DNA of 64,000 nt from Motiliproteus sp047633175. GTDB lineage: Bacteria > Pseudomonadota > Gammaproteobacteria > Pseudomonadales > Balneatricaceae. Positions 36,986 through 45,334 of this stretch are shown here, one piece after another. Below the pieces are notes generated by a model. It searched no databases and was not told the DNA's origin. It was given only the letters and a program-made list of their open reading frames with translations. The stretch lies in the NCBI GenBank assembly GCA_047633175.1, contig JBLIEQ010000003.1, positions 124,001 to 188,000 of the forward strand, read 5' to 3'. The position numbers and the translations under genes were made by a program. The first letter of the stretch is position 1; each line of letters starts with the position of its first letter.

Positions 36986-37023
36986 AGTCTATTAGCCTCT
37001 GTAGACAAGCCCAGCCGATAGGC

Positions 37024-37269
37024 TCAGTCTTTATCTTTTGGGTGGTTAGTCGAGCCGAAACCGCTCATCATCTGCATCATCATCCGCTGCAACTGATCCA
37101 CCGAACCACTGCTGTAAAGTTTGAACATGGCTGCGGCATCGAAACCCTCAACACTCATCTGCTCACGAACTTTGCTCAGCATCTCTTTATGGAGATCCTG
37201 AACATCGGGCAAACCCAGCACGCGCCGAAATTCTTCGGGGGTCAGCTCCAGATCTATACTGAACTTCAT
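37024..37269 (-). CDS. DUF6489-like small conserved protein
   Basis: An 81-residue acidic-to-neutral soluble protein beginning MKFSIDLELTPEEFRRVLGLPDV, followed by a helical stretch and a Met-rich C-terminal segment (QRMMMQMMSGFG). This pattern matches my recollection of the DUF6489 family, of unknown role; the domain name should be checked. GTG 37272 lies one codon upstream, but ATG 37269 gives the natural N-terminus. It lies 38 bases upstream of phaR on the same strand and may be co-transcribed with it. Confidence 0.75.
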   Translation of the reverse strand: MKFSIDLELTPEEFRRVLGLPDVQDLHKEMLSKVREQMSVEGFDAAAMFKLYSSGSVDQLQRMMMQMMSGFGSTNHPKDKD

Positions 37270-37336
37270 CACCAGATTCCTTAATTGAGCGCTTGCGTTG
37301 ATCTTATACTAATCTGGAACAACTTAACAAAAACAA

Positions 37337-37445
37337 TCGAGGAGCCGCTGTTTATCCAGCCTTATTTATCCAGAGCAATTTATCCAGAGCAATTTATCCA
37401 ACGCTCTTTATCTAAGTATTCTTTACCCAGTGCTATTTACCTAAA
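37337..37445 (-). repeat. Tandem 14-15 bp repeats continuing from the MFS gene 3' end
   Basis: On the plus strand the stretch is built of units like TTTATCCAGAGCAA and TTTACCCAGTGCTA, about seven in a row. The pattern begins inside the last codons of the transporter gene (LGKEHLGK before the stop at 37433) and degenerates away from it towards the DUF6489 gene. No protein is expected from it. Confidence 0.85.
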
Positions 37446-38599
37446 TGCTCTTTACCCAGGTGAAGGCCGCGCCATGCCAACAGCCATCCGAGCAACGACG
37501 TCGCTGCCGCAAACACAAACAGGGTAGAGCCTCCGTATTGACTCCAGATCCAACCACTCAGAAAAGCACCCATGGATCCTCCCACACCAAAACCCAGGCT
37601 GCTATACAGTGCCTGGCCCTGCCCCTGATGAGAAGCCGGAAAGAAATGATGAACCAGGGCAATGCCGGCCGCATGCAGACAACCAAAGGTCACCGCATGA
37701 AACAACTGCGCGACTAATACCGCCCATAGATGCTCGGGCAGCAAGCCGATCATCAGCCAGCGAAGTACACTGATGGCCATGCCAAACTGCACCATGGCCC
37801 GTAACCCGGTCCAACTGAGCAACCGATGCATCACCCAAAACATCAGCACCTCGGCCACCACCCCCAGCGCCCACAGAAGGCCGATCTGGGTCTTATCGTA
37901 ACCCTGCTCACTCATATAGATCGAATAGAAGCTGTAATAGGGCCCATGGCTCAGCTGAATCAGCAGGTATACCGCAAAAAAGCTCAGCACCGCCGGGCGA
38001 TTGATCAGCTGCCATAAGCCGTCGGTCTGGGCCTCCTCCATCGCCGGTGTCGGGGGTGGTTTAATACCCAGAGACGCCAACAACACCAGCAACATAAGCC
38101 CCCACATCACCGGGATTAAGATGCCGATATCGACCCAGTCAAACAGCCAGCCGAGCAGCAGCACCGCAAGGATAAAACCCACCGAGCCCCACAGCCGGAT
38201 GCGGCTATAGCCTTGCAGGTCACTGCCCAGCGCCCGCACTGTGACCGCCTCAAACTGCGGCAACACCGCATTCCAGAAAAAACTAAACCCGAACATCAGC
38301 ACCGCCCAATGCCAGAAGGTTTCGGCCCAGAAGGCGCCACTGAAGACGATCAGGGTCAGCAGGGCACCGGCGCGAATAATACGCACCGGCTGCCCGGTGC
38401 GATCCGCCAGCCAGCCCCAAAGATTGGGCGCGACAATACGGGTACCCATCAGCACCGCCATCAGCGTGCCGATCTCTACCCCATTAAAGCCTTTAGACTT
38501 AAAAAACAGCCCCAGATACGGGGCTATGGCGCCCAGCAGGGCGAAATAGAACAGATAAAAGGATGACAGTCGCCAGTATTCAGAGCGCGCTAGCGACAT
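37433..38599 (-). CDS. MFS transporter, HcaT-like (MFS_1-like)
   Basis: A 388-residue inner-membrane transporter with about 12 hydrophobic helices. The start YWRLSSFYLFYFALLGAIAPYLGLFFKSKGF, followed by GTLMAVLMGTRIVAPNLWGWLADR, is the pattern of the HcaT/phenylpropionate-permease-like family, and SRIRLWGSVGFI is its conserved central motif. The substrate is not known. It is 15 bases downstream of aroC on the same strand and probably co-transcribed with aroC and prmB. The last codons encode LGKEHLGK and merge with a tandem repeat. Confidence 0.88.
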   Translation of the reverse strand: MSLARSEYWRLSSFYLFYFALLGAIAPYLGLFFKSKGFNGVEIGTLMAVLMGTRIVAPNLWGWLADRTGQPVRIIRAGALLTLIVFSGAFWAETFWHWAVLMFGFSFFWNAVLPQFEAVTVRALGSDLQGYSRIRLWGSVGFILAVLLLGWLFDWVDIGILIPVMWGLMLLVLLASLGIKPPPTPAMEEAQTDGLWQLINRPAVLSFFAVYLLIQLSHGPYYSFYSIYMSEQGYDKTQIGLLWALGVVAEVLMFWVMHRLLSWTGLRAMVQFGMAISVLRWLMIGLLPEHLWAVLVAQLFHAVTFGCLHAAGIALVHHFFPASHQGQGQALYSSLGFGVGGSMGAFLSGWIWSQYGGSTLFVFAAATSLLGWLLAWRGLHLGKEHLGK

Positions 38600-38614
38600 A
38601 TTAGGAGACCGCTA

Positions 38615-39709
38615 TCATGCCTGAGCGGGAATAATCGGCACACCCGAATGCACCCCGGCATTCTGGCCACGGTGACGCAACAGATGATCCAGCAGGGTGA
38701 TCGCCATCATAGCCTCGGCGATCGGGGTCGCACGAATCCCGACACAGGGATCGTGGCGCCCCTGGGTGATCACCTCGATCGGGTTACCGCTGGCATCGAT
38801 ACTGCGACCGGCAAGCCTCAAGCTCGACGTCGGTTTTAGGGCCAGATGGGCGATAATATCCTGGCCGCTGGAGATACCCCCCAGCACGCCACCGGCATGG
38901 TTGGAGAGAAACCCCGCCGGACTCATCTCATCACGGTGTTCGGTGCCTTTCTGCTCTACCACTGCAAACCCATCACCGATCTCGACCCCTTTGACCGCGT
39001 TGATGCTCATCAGCGCATGTGCCAGCTCAGCATCGAGGCGATCGAAGATCGGCTCACCCAACCCGACCGGAACCCCGGAGGCGACCACCGAAATTCTGGC
39101 ACCGACTGAATCACCTTCTTTGCGCAACGCATCCATGTAGGCTTCCATCTCAGGCACCTTGGCCGCATCAGGGCAGAAGAAAGGATTCTGATGCACCTGA
39201 TTCCAATCCAGCACCTCGGCCTTGATCGGTCCCAGCTGCGACAGGTAACCACGCACCTGGACCCCCAGCTGCTGCAGACACTTCTTGGCGACTGCCCCGG
39301 CCGCAACCCGCATGGCTGTTTCGCGCGCCGAGGAGCGACCGCCTCCCCGGTAATCACGGAATCCATACTTCTGCTGATACACATAATCGGCATGGCCCGG
39401 CCGAAAGCTATCCTTAATGTTCGAATAATCTTTGGAGCGCTGATCCGTGTTTTCGATCAACAACCCGATCGGGGTACCCGTGGTCTTGCCCTCGAACACC
39501 CCGGAGAGGATCTTTACCACGTCAGCTTCGCGCCGCTGAGTGGTATGCCGCGAGGTCCCCGGCTTGCGCAGATCCAGATCACCCTGCAGATCGGCTTCAG
39601 ACAGTTCTATCCCGGGTGGACAACCATCGACGATGCAGCCGATCGCCAGGCCATGACTCTCACCAAAGGAGGTCAGGGTAAACAGCTTGCCGATTGTGTT
39701 TCCAGACAT
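38615..39709 (-). CDS. aroC: Chorismate synthase
   Basis: FMN-dependent last step of the shikimate pathway. From ATG 39709, with GGAG upstream, the product has 364 residues starting MSGNTIGKLFTLTSFGESHG (signature 1 including the His). Other signatures: GTPIGLLIENTDQRS, YRGGGRSSARET (signature 2 region) and QGRHDPCVGIRATPIAEAM. The ORF is open 11 codons further upstream without family support. Located downstream of prmB, the order prmB-aroC-MFS being the same as in E. coli and pseudomonads. Confidence 0.96.
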   Translation of the reverse strand: MSGNTIGKLFTLTSFGESHGLAIGCIVDGCPPGIELSEADLQGDLDLRKPGTSRHTTQRREADVVKILSGVFEGKTTGTPIGLLIENTDQRSKDYSNIKDSFRPGHADYVYQQKYGFRDYRGGGRSSARETAMRVAAGAVAKKCLQQLGVQVRGYLSQLGPIKAEVLDWNQVHQNPFFCPDAAKVPEMEAYMDALRKEGDSVGARISVVASGVPVGLGEPIFDRLDAELAHALMSINAVKGVEIGDGFAVVEQKGTEHRDEMSPAGFLSNHAGGVLGGISSGQDIIAHLALKPTSSLRLAGRSIDASGNPIEVITQGRHDPCVGIRATPIAEAMMAITLLDHLLRHRGQNAGVHSGVPIIPAQA

Positions 39710-39749
39710 GAAGTACTCCGGTAGTCCCGCTGCGACCTGCAACGGTTAA

Positions 39750-39803
39750 TAAAACAAAAATGCGGCCGTAAACGGCTCTCACATTAGCGGCCGTTAACGG
39801 CAC
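39750..39803 (-). repeat. Doubled prmB 3' end with palindromic core
   Basis: On the minus strand the end of prmB, GCCGTTAACGGCCGC with the stop, is followed 25 bases later by GCCGTTTACGGCCGC and then ATTTTTGTTTT. Both copies are self-complementary at the core (GCCGTTAACGGC). The second copy plus the T-rich tail may work as the terminator between prmB and aroC. Confidence 0.65.
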
Positions 39804-40719
39804 TCAAATACAATGCCAGCTGGCGCAGATCGTAGGCGGTAATCATAAACACGCCGTTGCCTCCCTCGGGAAGATCGGCCCAGACCAGGGCATCTGTGGG
39901 TAACTGCTGCCGCAATGCGGCCTCGGAGTTACCCACCTCGACCACCAGCAGGCCATCGTCGCTGAGATAATCGCCCGCCTGTGCCAATATCTGGTAGCAG
40001 ATATCCAGCCCGTCCGCTCCCGATACCAGCCCCAGTTCGGGCTCATGGCTGTATTCGGCCGGCATGGCGGCAAAGTCGGCCTGATCCACATAGGGTGGAT
40101 TGCTGACGATAAGCTGATACTGCTGCCCGGGCTCCAGGGCCGCGAACAGATCCGACTGCAGCGCCTGAACCCTGCCGCCCAGAGCATGTCGCTCTATATT
40201 GCTGTGACAGACCTCTAACGCCTCCCCGGATAGATCCAGCAGATCGACCTCGGCACCCTCATACAGCTGGGCACAGGCGATGCCGATACAACCACTGCCG
40301 GTGCATAGATCCAGCACCCGTTCGACCTCGACACCCTCAAGCCAGGGCGCAAAGCCTTGCTGGATCAATTGCGCGATCGGCGATCGGGGTATCAGCACCC
40401 GCGAATCCACCTTAAAGGGCATACCGCAAAACCAGGCCTCGCCAATCAGGTAGGCCGCAGGGATCCGCTCGCCGATGCGCCGTTCGAACAGCGCCAGAAT
40501 CTGCTGCTTTTCGCTGCTCAGAAGACGCGCATCGAGCGCATCAGGACTCACATCCCAAGGCAGCCCGGCCGCATGCAGGACCAGCTGCACCGCCTCATCC
40601 CATGCATTGTCCGTACCCTGACCGTAAAACAGCCCGGCACGACGAAAGCGGCTCACCCCCAGGCGGATAAAATCACGGATAGTACTAAGCTCGCTAAGGG
40701 TCGAATCGAGGCTGCTCAT
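39784..40719 (-). CDS. prmB: Ribosomal protein L3 glutamine N5-methyltransferase
   Basis: SAM-dependent methylation of a glutamine in ribosomal protein L3. The 311-residue product has an N-terminal helical domain, the SAM motif VLDLCTGSGCIGIACA (near 135-150) and the substrate-binding NPPY motif in IVSNPPYVD. PrmB is preferred over PrmC (release-factor methyltransferase) because of length, the N-terminal sequence with TIRDFIRLGVSRF, and the divergent smrB neighbour, as in E. coli. Confidence 0.94.
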   Translation of the reverse strand: MSSLDSTLSELSTIRDFIRLGVSRFRRAGLFYGQGTDNAWDEAVQLVLHAAGLPWDVSPDALDARLLSSEKQQILALFERRIGERIPAAYLIGEAWFCGMPFKVDSRVLIPRSPIAQLIQQGFAPWLEGVEVERVLDLCTGSGCIGIACAQLYEGAEVDLLDLSGEALEVCHSNIERHALGGRVQALQSDLFAALEPGQQYQLIVSNPPYVDQADFAAMPAEYSHEPELGLVSGADGLDICYQILAQAGDYLSDDGLLVVEVGNSEAALRQQLPTDALVWADLPEGGNGVFMITAYDLRQLALYLSAVNGR

Positions 40720-40864
40720 GAAGATCTGTCGCTGTGGAGAATTGGGAGTATATCTTAATGAAAATGATGTCGAATCGCTATCGCTGGGTTCTTCGGGGCT
40801 CTATTATAAAGGCCATATGCGTATAAAATGCGTTTAAACCACGACGACAACCGGCCCCGGAGCG

Positions 40865-41413
40865 ATGACAGCCAACTCTAACGACACCCCAGACTTCAAT
40901 GTACTGGTCGGCGACGATGTTCTCAAACATCATCACGACCGTGCCGACCTGCATCGTCGCCACCCCTGCTCAGAGACGCAGAGGTACAGGCGCGAGGCCG
41001 CCCAACAGCAAAGCCAAACGTTCCGTGACGGTTTATCCGATGAAATCAGGCAACTGGTGGACTCTGAAGAGGCACTGCTCTATGCGTCTAACGGCGTCCA
41101 GCTGAATACGGTTAAAAAACTCAAACAGGGGCATACCCCCTGGCAAGAGTACCTGGATCTGCACGGCCGCACCGTCGACCAGGCACGTGATGACCTGAGC
41201 CGATTTATGCGCGATGCCAGGTTCTCACAAGCACGTTGCGTGCTGGTCGTGCATGGCAAGGCATTTCGCGCAGACAGCACGCCGCCGGTGATCAAGTCAT
41301 ACGTTAACGACTGGCTCAGACAGTTTCCCGAGGTCCTGGCATTTGTATCGGCACAACCGCGCGATGGCGGAACGGGTGCCGTTTACGTATTGTTAAAGCA
41401 GCAAAAAGGCTAG
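40865..41413 (+). CDS. smrB: Smr-domain endonuclease SmrB (ribosome rescue)
   Basis: SmrB cleaves mRNA upstream of collided ribosomes in E. coli. The 182-residue product has the Smr domain in its C-terminal half (about 95-180): the DLHGRTVDQAR motif (about 98-108) and VVHGKAF (near 126) with its conserved HGK, then GGTGAVYVLLK. The N-terminal half is a charged helical extension, rich in Arg/His. Divergent from prmB with 145 bases between; the same pair occurs in E. coli (yfcB/yfcN). Confidence 0.92.
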   Translation: MTANSNDTPDFNVLVGDDVLKHHHDRADLHRRHPCSETQRYRREAAQQQSQTFRDGLSDEIRQLVDSEEALLYASNGVQLNTVKKLKQGHTPWQEYLDLHGRTVDQARDDLSRFMRDARFSQARCVLVVHGKAFRADSTPPVIKSYVNDWLRQFPEVLAFVSAQPRDGGTGAVYVLLKQQKG

Positions 41414-41460
41414 AATAGCCGACACACAAGCGACATATCACTTTACCTGCCACCACTAAA

Positions 41461-41482
41461 GGCGTAGCTTACGCCCCTTTTA
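41461..41482 (+). terminator. Probable terminator of smrB
   Basis: GGCGTA and TACGCC (41461-41475, loop of three) followed by CCTTTTAT. It lies 48 bases after the smrB stop and just before folE; the T-run is short, so strength is uncertain. Confidence 0.55.
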
Positions 41483-41507
41483 TCGTCAACAATCGGTTGA
41501 AAACAGC

Positions 41508-42047
41508 ATGGAAAAAGCATTCGCCAGCATTATTCAGGCCTGCGGTGAAGACCTGACCCGAGAGGGTCTGTTAGACACACCGAAACGCGCTGCCAAGGCG
41601 TTTAAATACTTGACTCGTGGCTACGATCAAACGCTGGACGAGGTCGTCAACAACGCCCTGTTCGATTCCGACAACTCGGAGATGGTTCTGGTCAAAGATA
41701 TAGAGCTGTATTCGCTGTGCGAGCACCATATGCTGCCGTTTATCGGCAAGGTTCACGTAGCGTATATCCCCTCGGGAAAAGTGATAGGTCTCTCCAAGAT
41801 CGCCAGGATCGTCGACATGTACTCCCGACGCCTGCAGATTCAGGAAAACCTGACCAAGCAGATCGCCGATAGCATCATGGAGGTTACCGGTGCCGCAGGT
41901 GTCGGGGTGGTGATCGAAGCCAAGCATATGTGCATGATGATGCGCGGTGTCGAAAAGCAGAATGGCGTGATGAAGACTTCGATGATGACTGGCCTGTTTC
42001 GCAGCAACCCCAGCACCCGCAGTGAATTCTTTTCGCTGATTAACTAG
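41508..42047 (+). CDS. folE: GTP cyclohydrolase I, type IA
   Basis: First enzyme of folate (and tetrahydropterin/queuosine precursor) synthesis, releasing formate from GTP. The 179-residue product is the short T-fold form: EGLLDTPKRAAKAF, LYSLCEHHMLPFIGKVHVAYIP (zinc ligand Cys and the catalytic His pair), GLSKIARIV and KHMCMMMRGV with the third zinc ligand Cys. Zinc ligands are present, so it is the zinc-dependent FolE1 type. It ends with FFSLIN. Confidence 0.96.
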   Translation: MEKAFASIIQACGEDLTREGLLDTPKRAAKAFKYLTRGYDQTLDEVVNNALFDSDNSEMVLVKDIELYSLCEHHMLPFIGKVHVAYIPSGKVIGLSKIARIVDMYSRRLQIQENLTKQIADSIMEVTGAAGVGVVIEAKHMCMMMRGVEKQNGVMKTSMMTGLFRSNPSTRSEFFSLIN

Positions 42048-42107
42048 AGCCACTCAACCCCCGCTAAAACCCGCTCCCGGCTTATCCTAAGGATCCAAGC
42101 CGGACAA

Positions 42108-42794
42108 TCAGGGAGGACCGCTCTCGATACGCAGGTCATCGAACCAGGCGCGCGCCTCAGAATGGCTATTATCGGTATCCGTCATAATCGCAATGGCGCC
42201 TACTGCAGCCGGTTCCTCGCCAAACAACCGCCGATAGTCGGCCCTGACATCGCGTCGCTCGGTAATCCAGACACCCGCCTGCTCATCCCCAGACTGCAAC
42301 GCCAGCATCATCGCATTGGCCGTGAAGGGGTTGGCGATACTCTCCCCCTTTGGCAATTTGTTAGCCCAGATATAGTTAATACTTCGGGTTTTTGGATAAA
42401 ACCAGTGGGGAAAGACCACATAGATGCGCGCGGCATAATCATCCCCGGCCTTCGTGCGGGCATCCCCTTTCGCCAGCGTACGCTCTATTTTCCAGCGCCA
42501 ACTCAGGATCGGAAAATCCTCAAGCGAGTATTCAATCTCAAAAAATACCCCCGAGGCGGCGTCCTGGCTGTGCGCGGCCAGAACCTTAGAGCCCCCCTCA
42601 TCGACGAGGGTATACTGGGTCAGGCCCTGGAAGCTTTTTGTCTTCCAGACCCTGGAACCCGGCTCAAAATCGCTGATAAGGATGACCTCAGCCGTCGTCT
42701 GAGTTGCAGGCTGAGCACTCACCACACTCGCCATTGCTGCCAGCCAGGCAAACAGAAACAGTCGCGGTAAATATCCTGAAGCCACTGATTTCAT
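42108..42794 (-). CDS. DUF3047 exported protein
   Basis: A 228-residue secreted or periplasmic protein from ATG 42794 (AGGA upstream): a signal peptide (LFLFAWLAAMASVVSAQ) then a beta-sandwich-like domain. Characteristic segments are LSWRWKIERTLAKGD, DDYAARIYVVFP, INYIWANKLPKGE and the C-terminal TDTDNSHSEARAWFDDLRI, which I recognise as DUF3047. Function is unknown; the fold resembles carbohydrate-binding modules. The next gene upstream encodes an exported cytochrome c on the same strand. Confidence 0.85.
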   Translation of the reverse strand: MKSVASGYLPRLFLFAWLAAMASVVSAQPATQTTAEVILISDFEPGSRVWKTKSFQGLTQYTLVDEGGSKVLAAHSQDAASGVFFEIEYSLEDFPILSWRWKIERTLAKGDARTKAGDDYAARIYVVFPHWFYPKTRSINYIWANKLPKGESIANPFTANAMMLALQSGDEQAGVWITERRDVRADYRRLFGEEPAAVGAIAIMTDTDNSHSEARAWFDDLRIESGPP

Positions 42795-42921
42795 AACGTT
42801 TCCTGTCGTTGCCCAACCGCCGCAGTCACAGTACCTACCACACGCACGAGCACAGCAGTTCATTAAGTGAACCCGAATGGCTACTGCTGCACCGTATCAG
42901 ATACGAACTAGGATCCGCCTC

Positions 42922-43302
42922 CTAGTGAATACCCGATTTCCGCTGCCGGTCACGAACATAGGCGATAATGTGGGCCACCTCACCGGTCGCAACCTGGGGC
43001 AGCGGCGGCATATCACCGAAGTTCCAATGATGTGCCCGGGCCCCCTTCTTGACGGCGCGATAAAACGCCTGATCACCATGATGGCCAGGTTCATAGATCT
43101 TATGATTCAACGGCGGCCCCTTCCTTGTGCCATTCATCATCAGGCCATGACAGGAGGAGCAGTTGTTACTATACAGTTCCCGCCCCTGATCGATATCAAC
43201 CGTAGCGGCGCCCTGTTTGCCTGGCCGTTCGGGCGCGTCAGGGGCGCCGCAGGCACTCAACAAGGCGACCGCAGCAACGCCTAACCACATCTTGAACTTC
43301 AT
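42922..43302 (-). CDS. Class I cytochrome c lipoprotein
   Basis: A 126-residue exported monohaem cytochrome. The signal sequence ends in a lipobox LSAC (Cys18), so the protein should be lipid-anchored. The haem site is CSSCH (48-52) and the likely axial Met is in FGDMPPLP (near 97), followed by the C-terminal helix VAHIIAYVRDRQ. The donor and acceptor are unknown. It sits between the DUF3047 and DUF1989 genes on the same strand. Confidence 0.93.
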   Translation of the reverse strand: MKFKMWLGVAAVALLSACGAPDAPERPGKQGAATVDIDQGRELYSNNCSSCHGLMMNGTRKGPPLNHKIYEPGHHGDQAFYRAVKKGARAHHWNFGDMPPLPQVATGEVAHIIAYVRDRQRKSGIH

Positions 43303-43361
43303 AAATGTATCCTTGATAGCCTATAGGGACTCTACTGATACGCGCTGAGCCTTAACCCGAC

Positions 43362-44234
43362 TCAGGTCCCATGCTTGCCCCCGTAGCCATTGAGACCGGG
43401 CGGGGTCCAACCCTCCAACGCACCCTCTGCGGGCGCGAAGACCTGTACCAATAACGGATAACAGCGCGTGGCATCGTTGGAATGGCTGCTGCCGCAATCC
43501 CCGCCCGGACAGGTGGACAGCGCCCCCAGGAGATCGATCTCGGCGAAGAACTCGATAAAGTCACCCGGGCGTACGGGGCTGGCCTTCATAAAGTACTGGT
43601 GCGTATCGCGGGTAAATCCAGTGCACATAAAGACGTTCATCACGTCGTGCACATGCGGTTCGGCTTCTTCCACCCTGACATCCCTGGCGGATGCCAATGC
43701 GCGGGTAAGGTTGGAGTGGCAGCAGTGGTGGTAGTGATCCCCTTTAAGCATAAAGTTGGTATAGGGATCGCAGCGGGTGCCGATCACGTCATGAACGCCG
43801 GCGCCGTCCGCATCCCAGCCGTACCAGTCCAAGGTATCCTGGGTGATCGTCGCCATAGGGCGCAGATTCGGCAGGTTGCTCCAGAGTCGGTCTCCGGTGG
43901 TCAGGTGACTCGCGTGCAGCTGTCGGGTCTTGCCGCTGAAGAAGCGCTCGCCAAGATCCCTGGCGTTCCACAGATTCAGGTCACCCACCTGAGGACCCTC
44001 GACGCTGTAGATGCGAAAGAAGTGACCGGCAGGAACCTCGAAAGAGCCGCCGTCCCGAGGAGGGATCAGTACTTCGGAGACCTTCGTCATGCCCTGCCTG
44101 GCTTGGCTGTACAGGGCAGCATCGTAGGGCGGCAGACAGTCTACGTCATAACAGACGACCTGCTGAGTCGAGCGCCGGTCATCAGAGGCGGCAGGGACGT
44201 CCGCGATGCGGGTCTCGATGTCGGGCTTGTTCAT
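43362..44234 (-). CDS. DUF1989 (urea carboxylase-associated) family protein
   Basis: A 290-residue cytoplasmic protein. The DUF1989 pattern is clear: VPAGHFFRIYSVEGPQVGDLNLW, HASHLTTGDRLWS, GTRCDPYTNFML with HYHHCCHSNL, and PGGDCGSSHSNDATRCYPL. Some members form the two-subunit carboxyguanidine deiminase in guanidine/urea metabolism, where two paralogues are encoded together with urea carboxylase. Here a single gene stands alone without urea carboxylase, so the substrate is open. The clustered Cys/His suggest a metal site. Confidence 0.88.
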   Translation of the reverse strand: MNKPDIETRIADVPAASDDRRSTQQVVCYDVDCLPPYDAALYSQARQGMTKVSEVLIPPRDGGSFEVPAGHFFRIYSVEGPQVGDLNLWNARDLGERFFSGKTRQLHASHLTTGDRLWSNLPNLRPMATITQDTLDWYGWDADGAGVHDVIGTRCDPYTNFMLKGDHYHHCCHSNLTRALASARDVRVEEAEPHVHDVMNVFMCTGFTRDTHQYFMKASPVRPGDFIEFFAEIDLLGALSTCPGGDCGSSHSNDATRCYPLLVQVFAPAEGALEGWTPPGLNGYGGKHGT

Positions 44235-44387
44235 AGCTTAGGAGTCCGGTGGATTTCAATCTAGTAGCCTGTCGAAGGTGACCGCTGCGGCGAGGTGCTT
44301 TATATTGAGGTCAAAATCGATTTGCGGCGATTTTTAACTATTTCAAGGATTCCAATAATGATGCCGGCTGTCAAGAGTCGACTGGCT

Positions 44388-44430
44388 CTCAACCTACAGC
44401 TCTCAACCTACAGCTCTTAACCTACAGTGA
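44388..44430 (-). repeat. 14-bp tandem repeat at the Tag-like gene 3' end
   Basis: On the minus strand CTGTAGGTTAAGAG, containing the gene's final codons and stop, is followed by two copies of CTGTAGGTTGAGAG. The array begins inside the gene and runs into the intergenic space. Confidence 0.88.
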
Positions 44431-45082
44431 AGGCCAACAGCATACTGATATGACTCAGCGGTTGGCCGCTTTGCTGGCGCCAGGTATTGAATGCCGCCTG
44501 CACGTTTTTCAGATCGCGTTGGGCGGTCGGCATACGGTCGACGATCCCCTGCGCCTTGAGTGCCGCCACCACATCGGGGCTGAGCCGGAAGGTATCTTTA
44601 CCGACCATGCGTAAAAACGCAGCACCCGACTGGCCGCCCAGCTGGGCACCTCTTTTTTTCAGTAGAGCCCAGAGGCCGATAATATCGTCTTCGGGCCAGG
44701 CGGCGATAAACTGACCGAAGCCCCCGTGCGTCTGCGACAGCTCATGCACCAGCATCGCATTAACACGAATCGACTTGATCTTGCCCCAGTGACGGATCAG
44801 GGCTTTATTTTGCATCCTGGCTTCGAGCTGTTCGTCGCTCATATAACTCAGTTTGAGCGGATCAAAGCCGAAAAACGCCTCCTCGAATGCCGGCCACTTG
44901 CTATCGACCAGGGAATGCTTGAGACCGGCACGAAACACTCGTCGACAGAGCGTAGAGAGATAACGGTCATCGCTCAGCCGGATCAACTGATCGACGGTCG
45001 CGACGACGGGAAACTGGGCGAAGGCACGCTCTGCGTCTGCACCTTCACGCACATGCTGTATGATCCAAGCATAGTCTTTCAT
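44417..45082 (-). CDS. DNA-3-methyladenine glycosylase I-like protein
   Basis: A 221-residue HhH-family protein related to Tag. Matching segments are KWPAFEEAFFGFDPLKLSYM, ALIRHWGKIKSIRVNAM and the later WALLKKRGAQLGGQSGAAFLRMVGKDTF. It lacks the N-terminal Cys and the C-terminal Cys/His zinc ligands of E. coli Tag, and it has extra N-terminal helices. So it belongs to the zinc-less branch of the family; base-excision activity is likely but not assured. It is divergent from alaA (about 250 bases between starts). Confidence 0.82.
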   Translation of the reverse strand: MKDYAWIIQHVREGADAERAFAQFPVVATVDQLIRLSDDRYLSTLCRRVFRAGLKHSLVDSKWPAFEEAFFGFDPLKLSYMSDEQLEARMQNKALIRHWGKIKSIRVNAMLVHELSQTHGGFGQFIAAWPEDDIIGLWALLKKRGAQLGGQSGAAFLRMVGKDTFRLSPDVVAALKAQGIVDRMPTAQRDLKNVQAAFNTWRQQSGQPLSHISMLLAFTVG

Positions 45083-45334
45083 TCGCGACGACTCTCTCTT
45101 GTAGTATAAATTTCACTCTAAGCCGCTGCCGGGCAGATTGCCAGCTCCCGGCGCGAGCGCTCAGTAACGCCATGATCCGTTATGACTAAAGCCCAGGTTC
45201 AGAGATGCCGCCTATTTCCACCTCCGTCACCGGCGCGTATTATAGGCAGCTTAAGTACTCTTAATCACTCATCATTACTAACCATCACTACAGGGCTCAG
45301 AGCCCATAGCCTAAATAGCGCAGGGAAACCCGAG

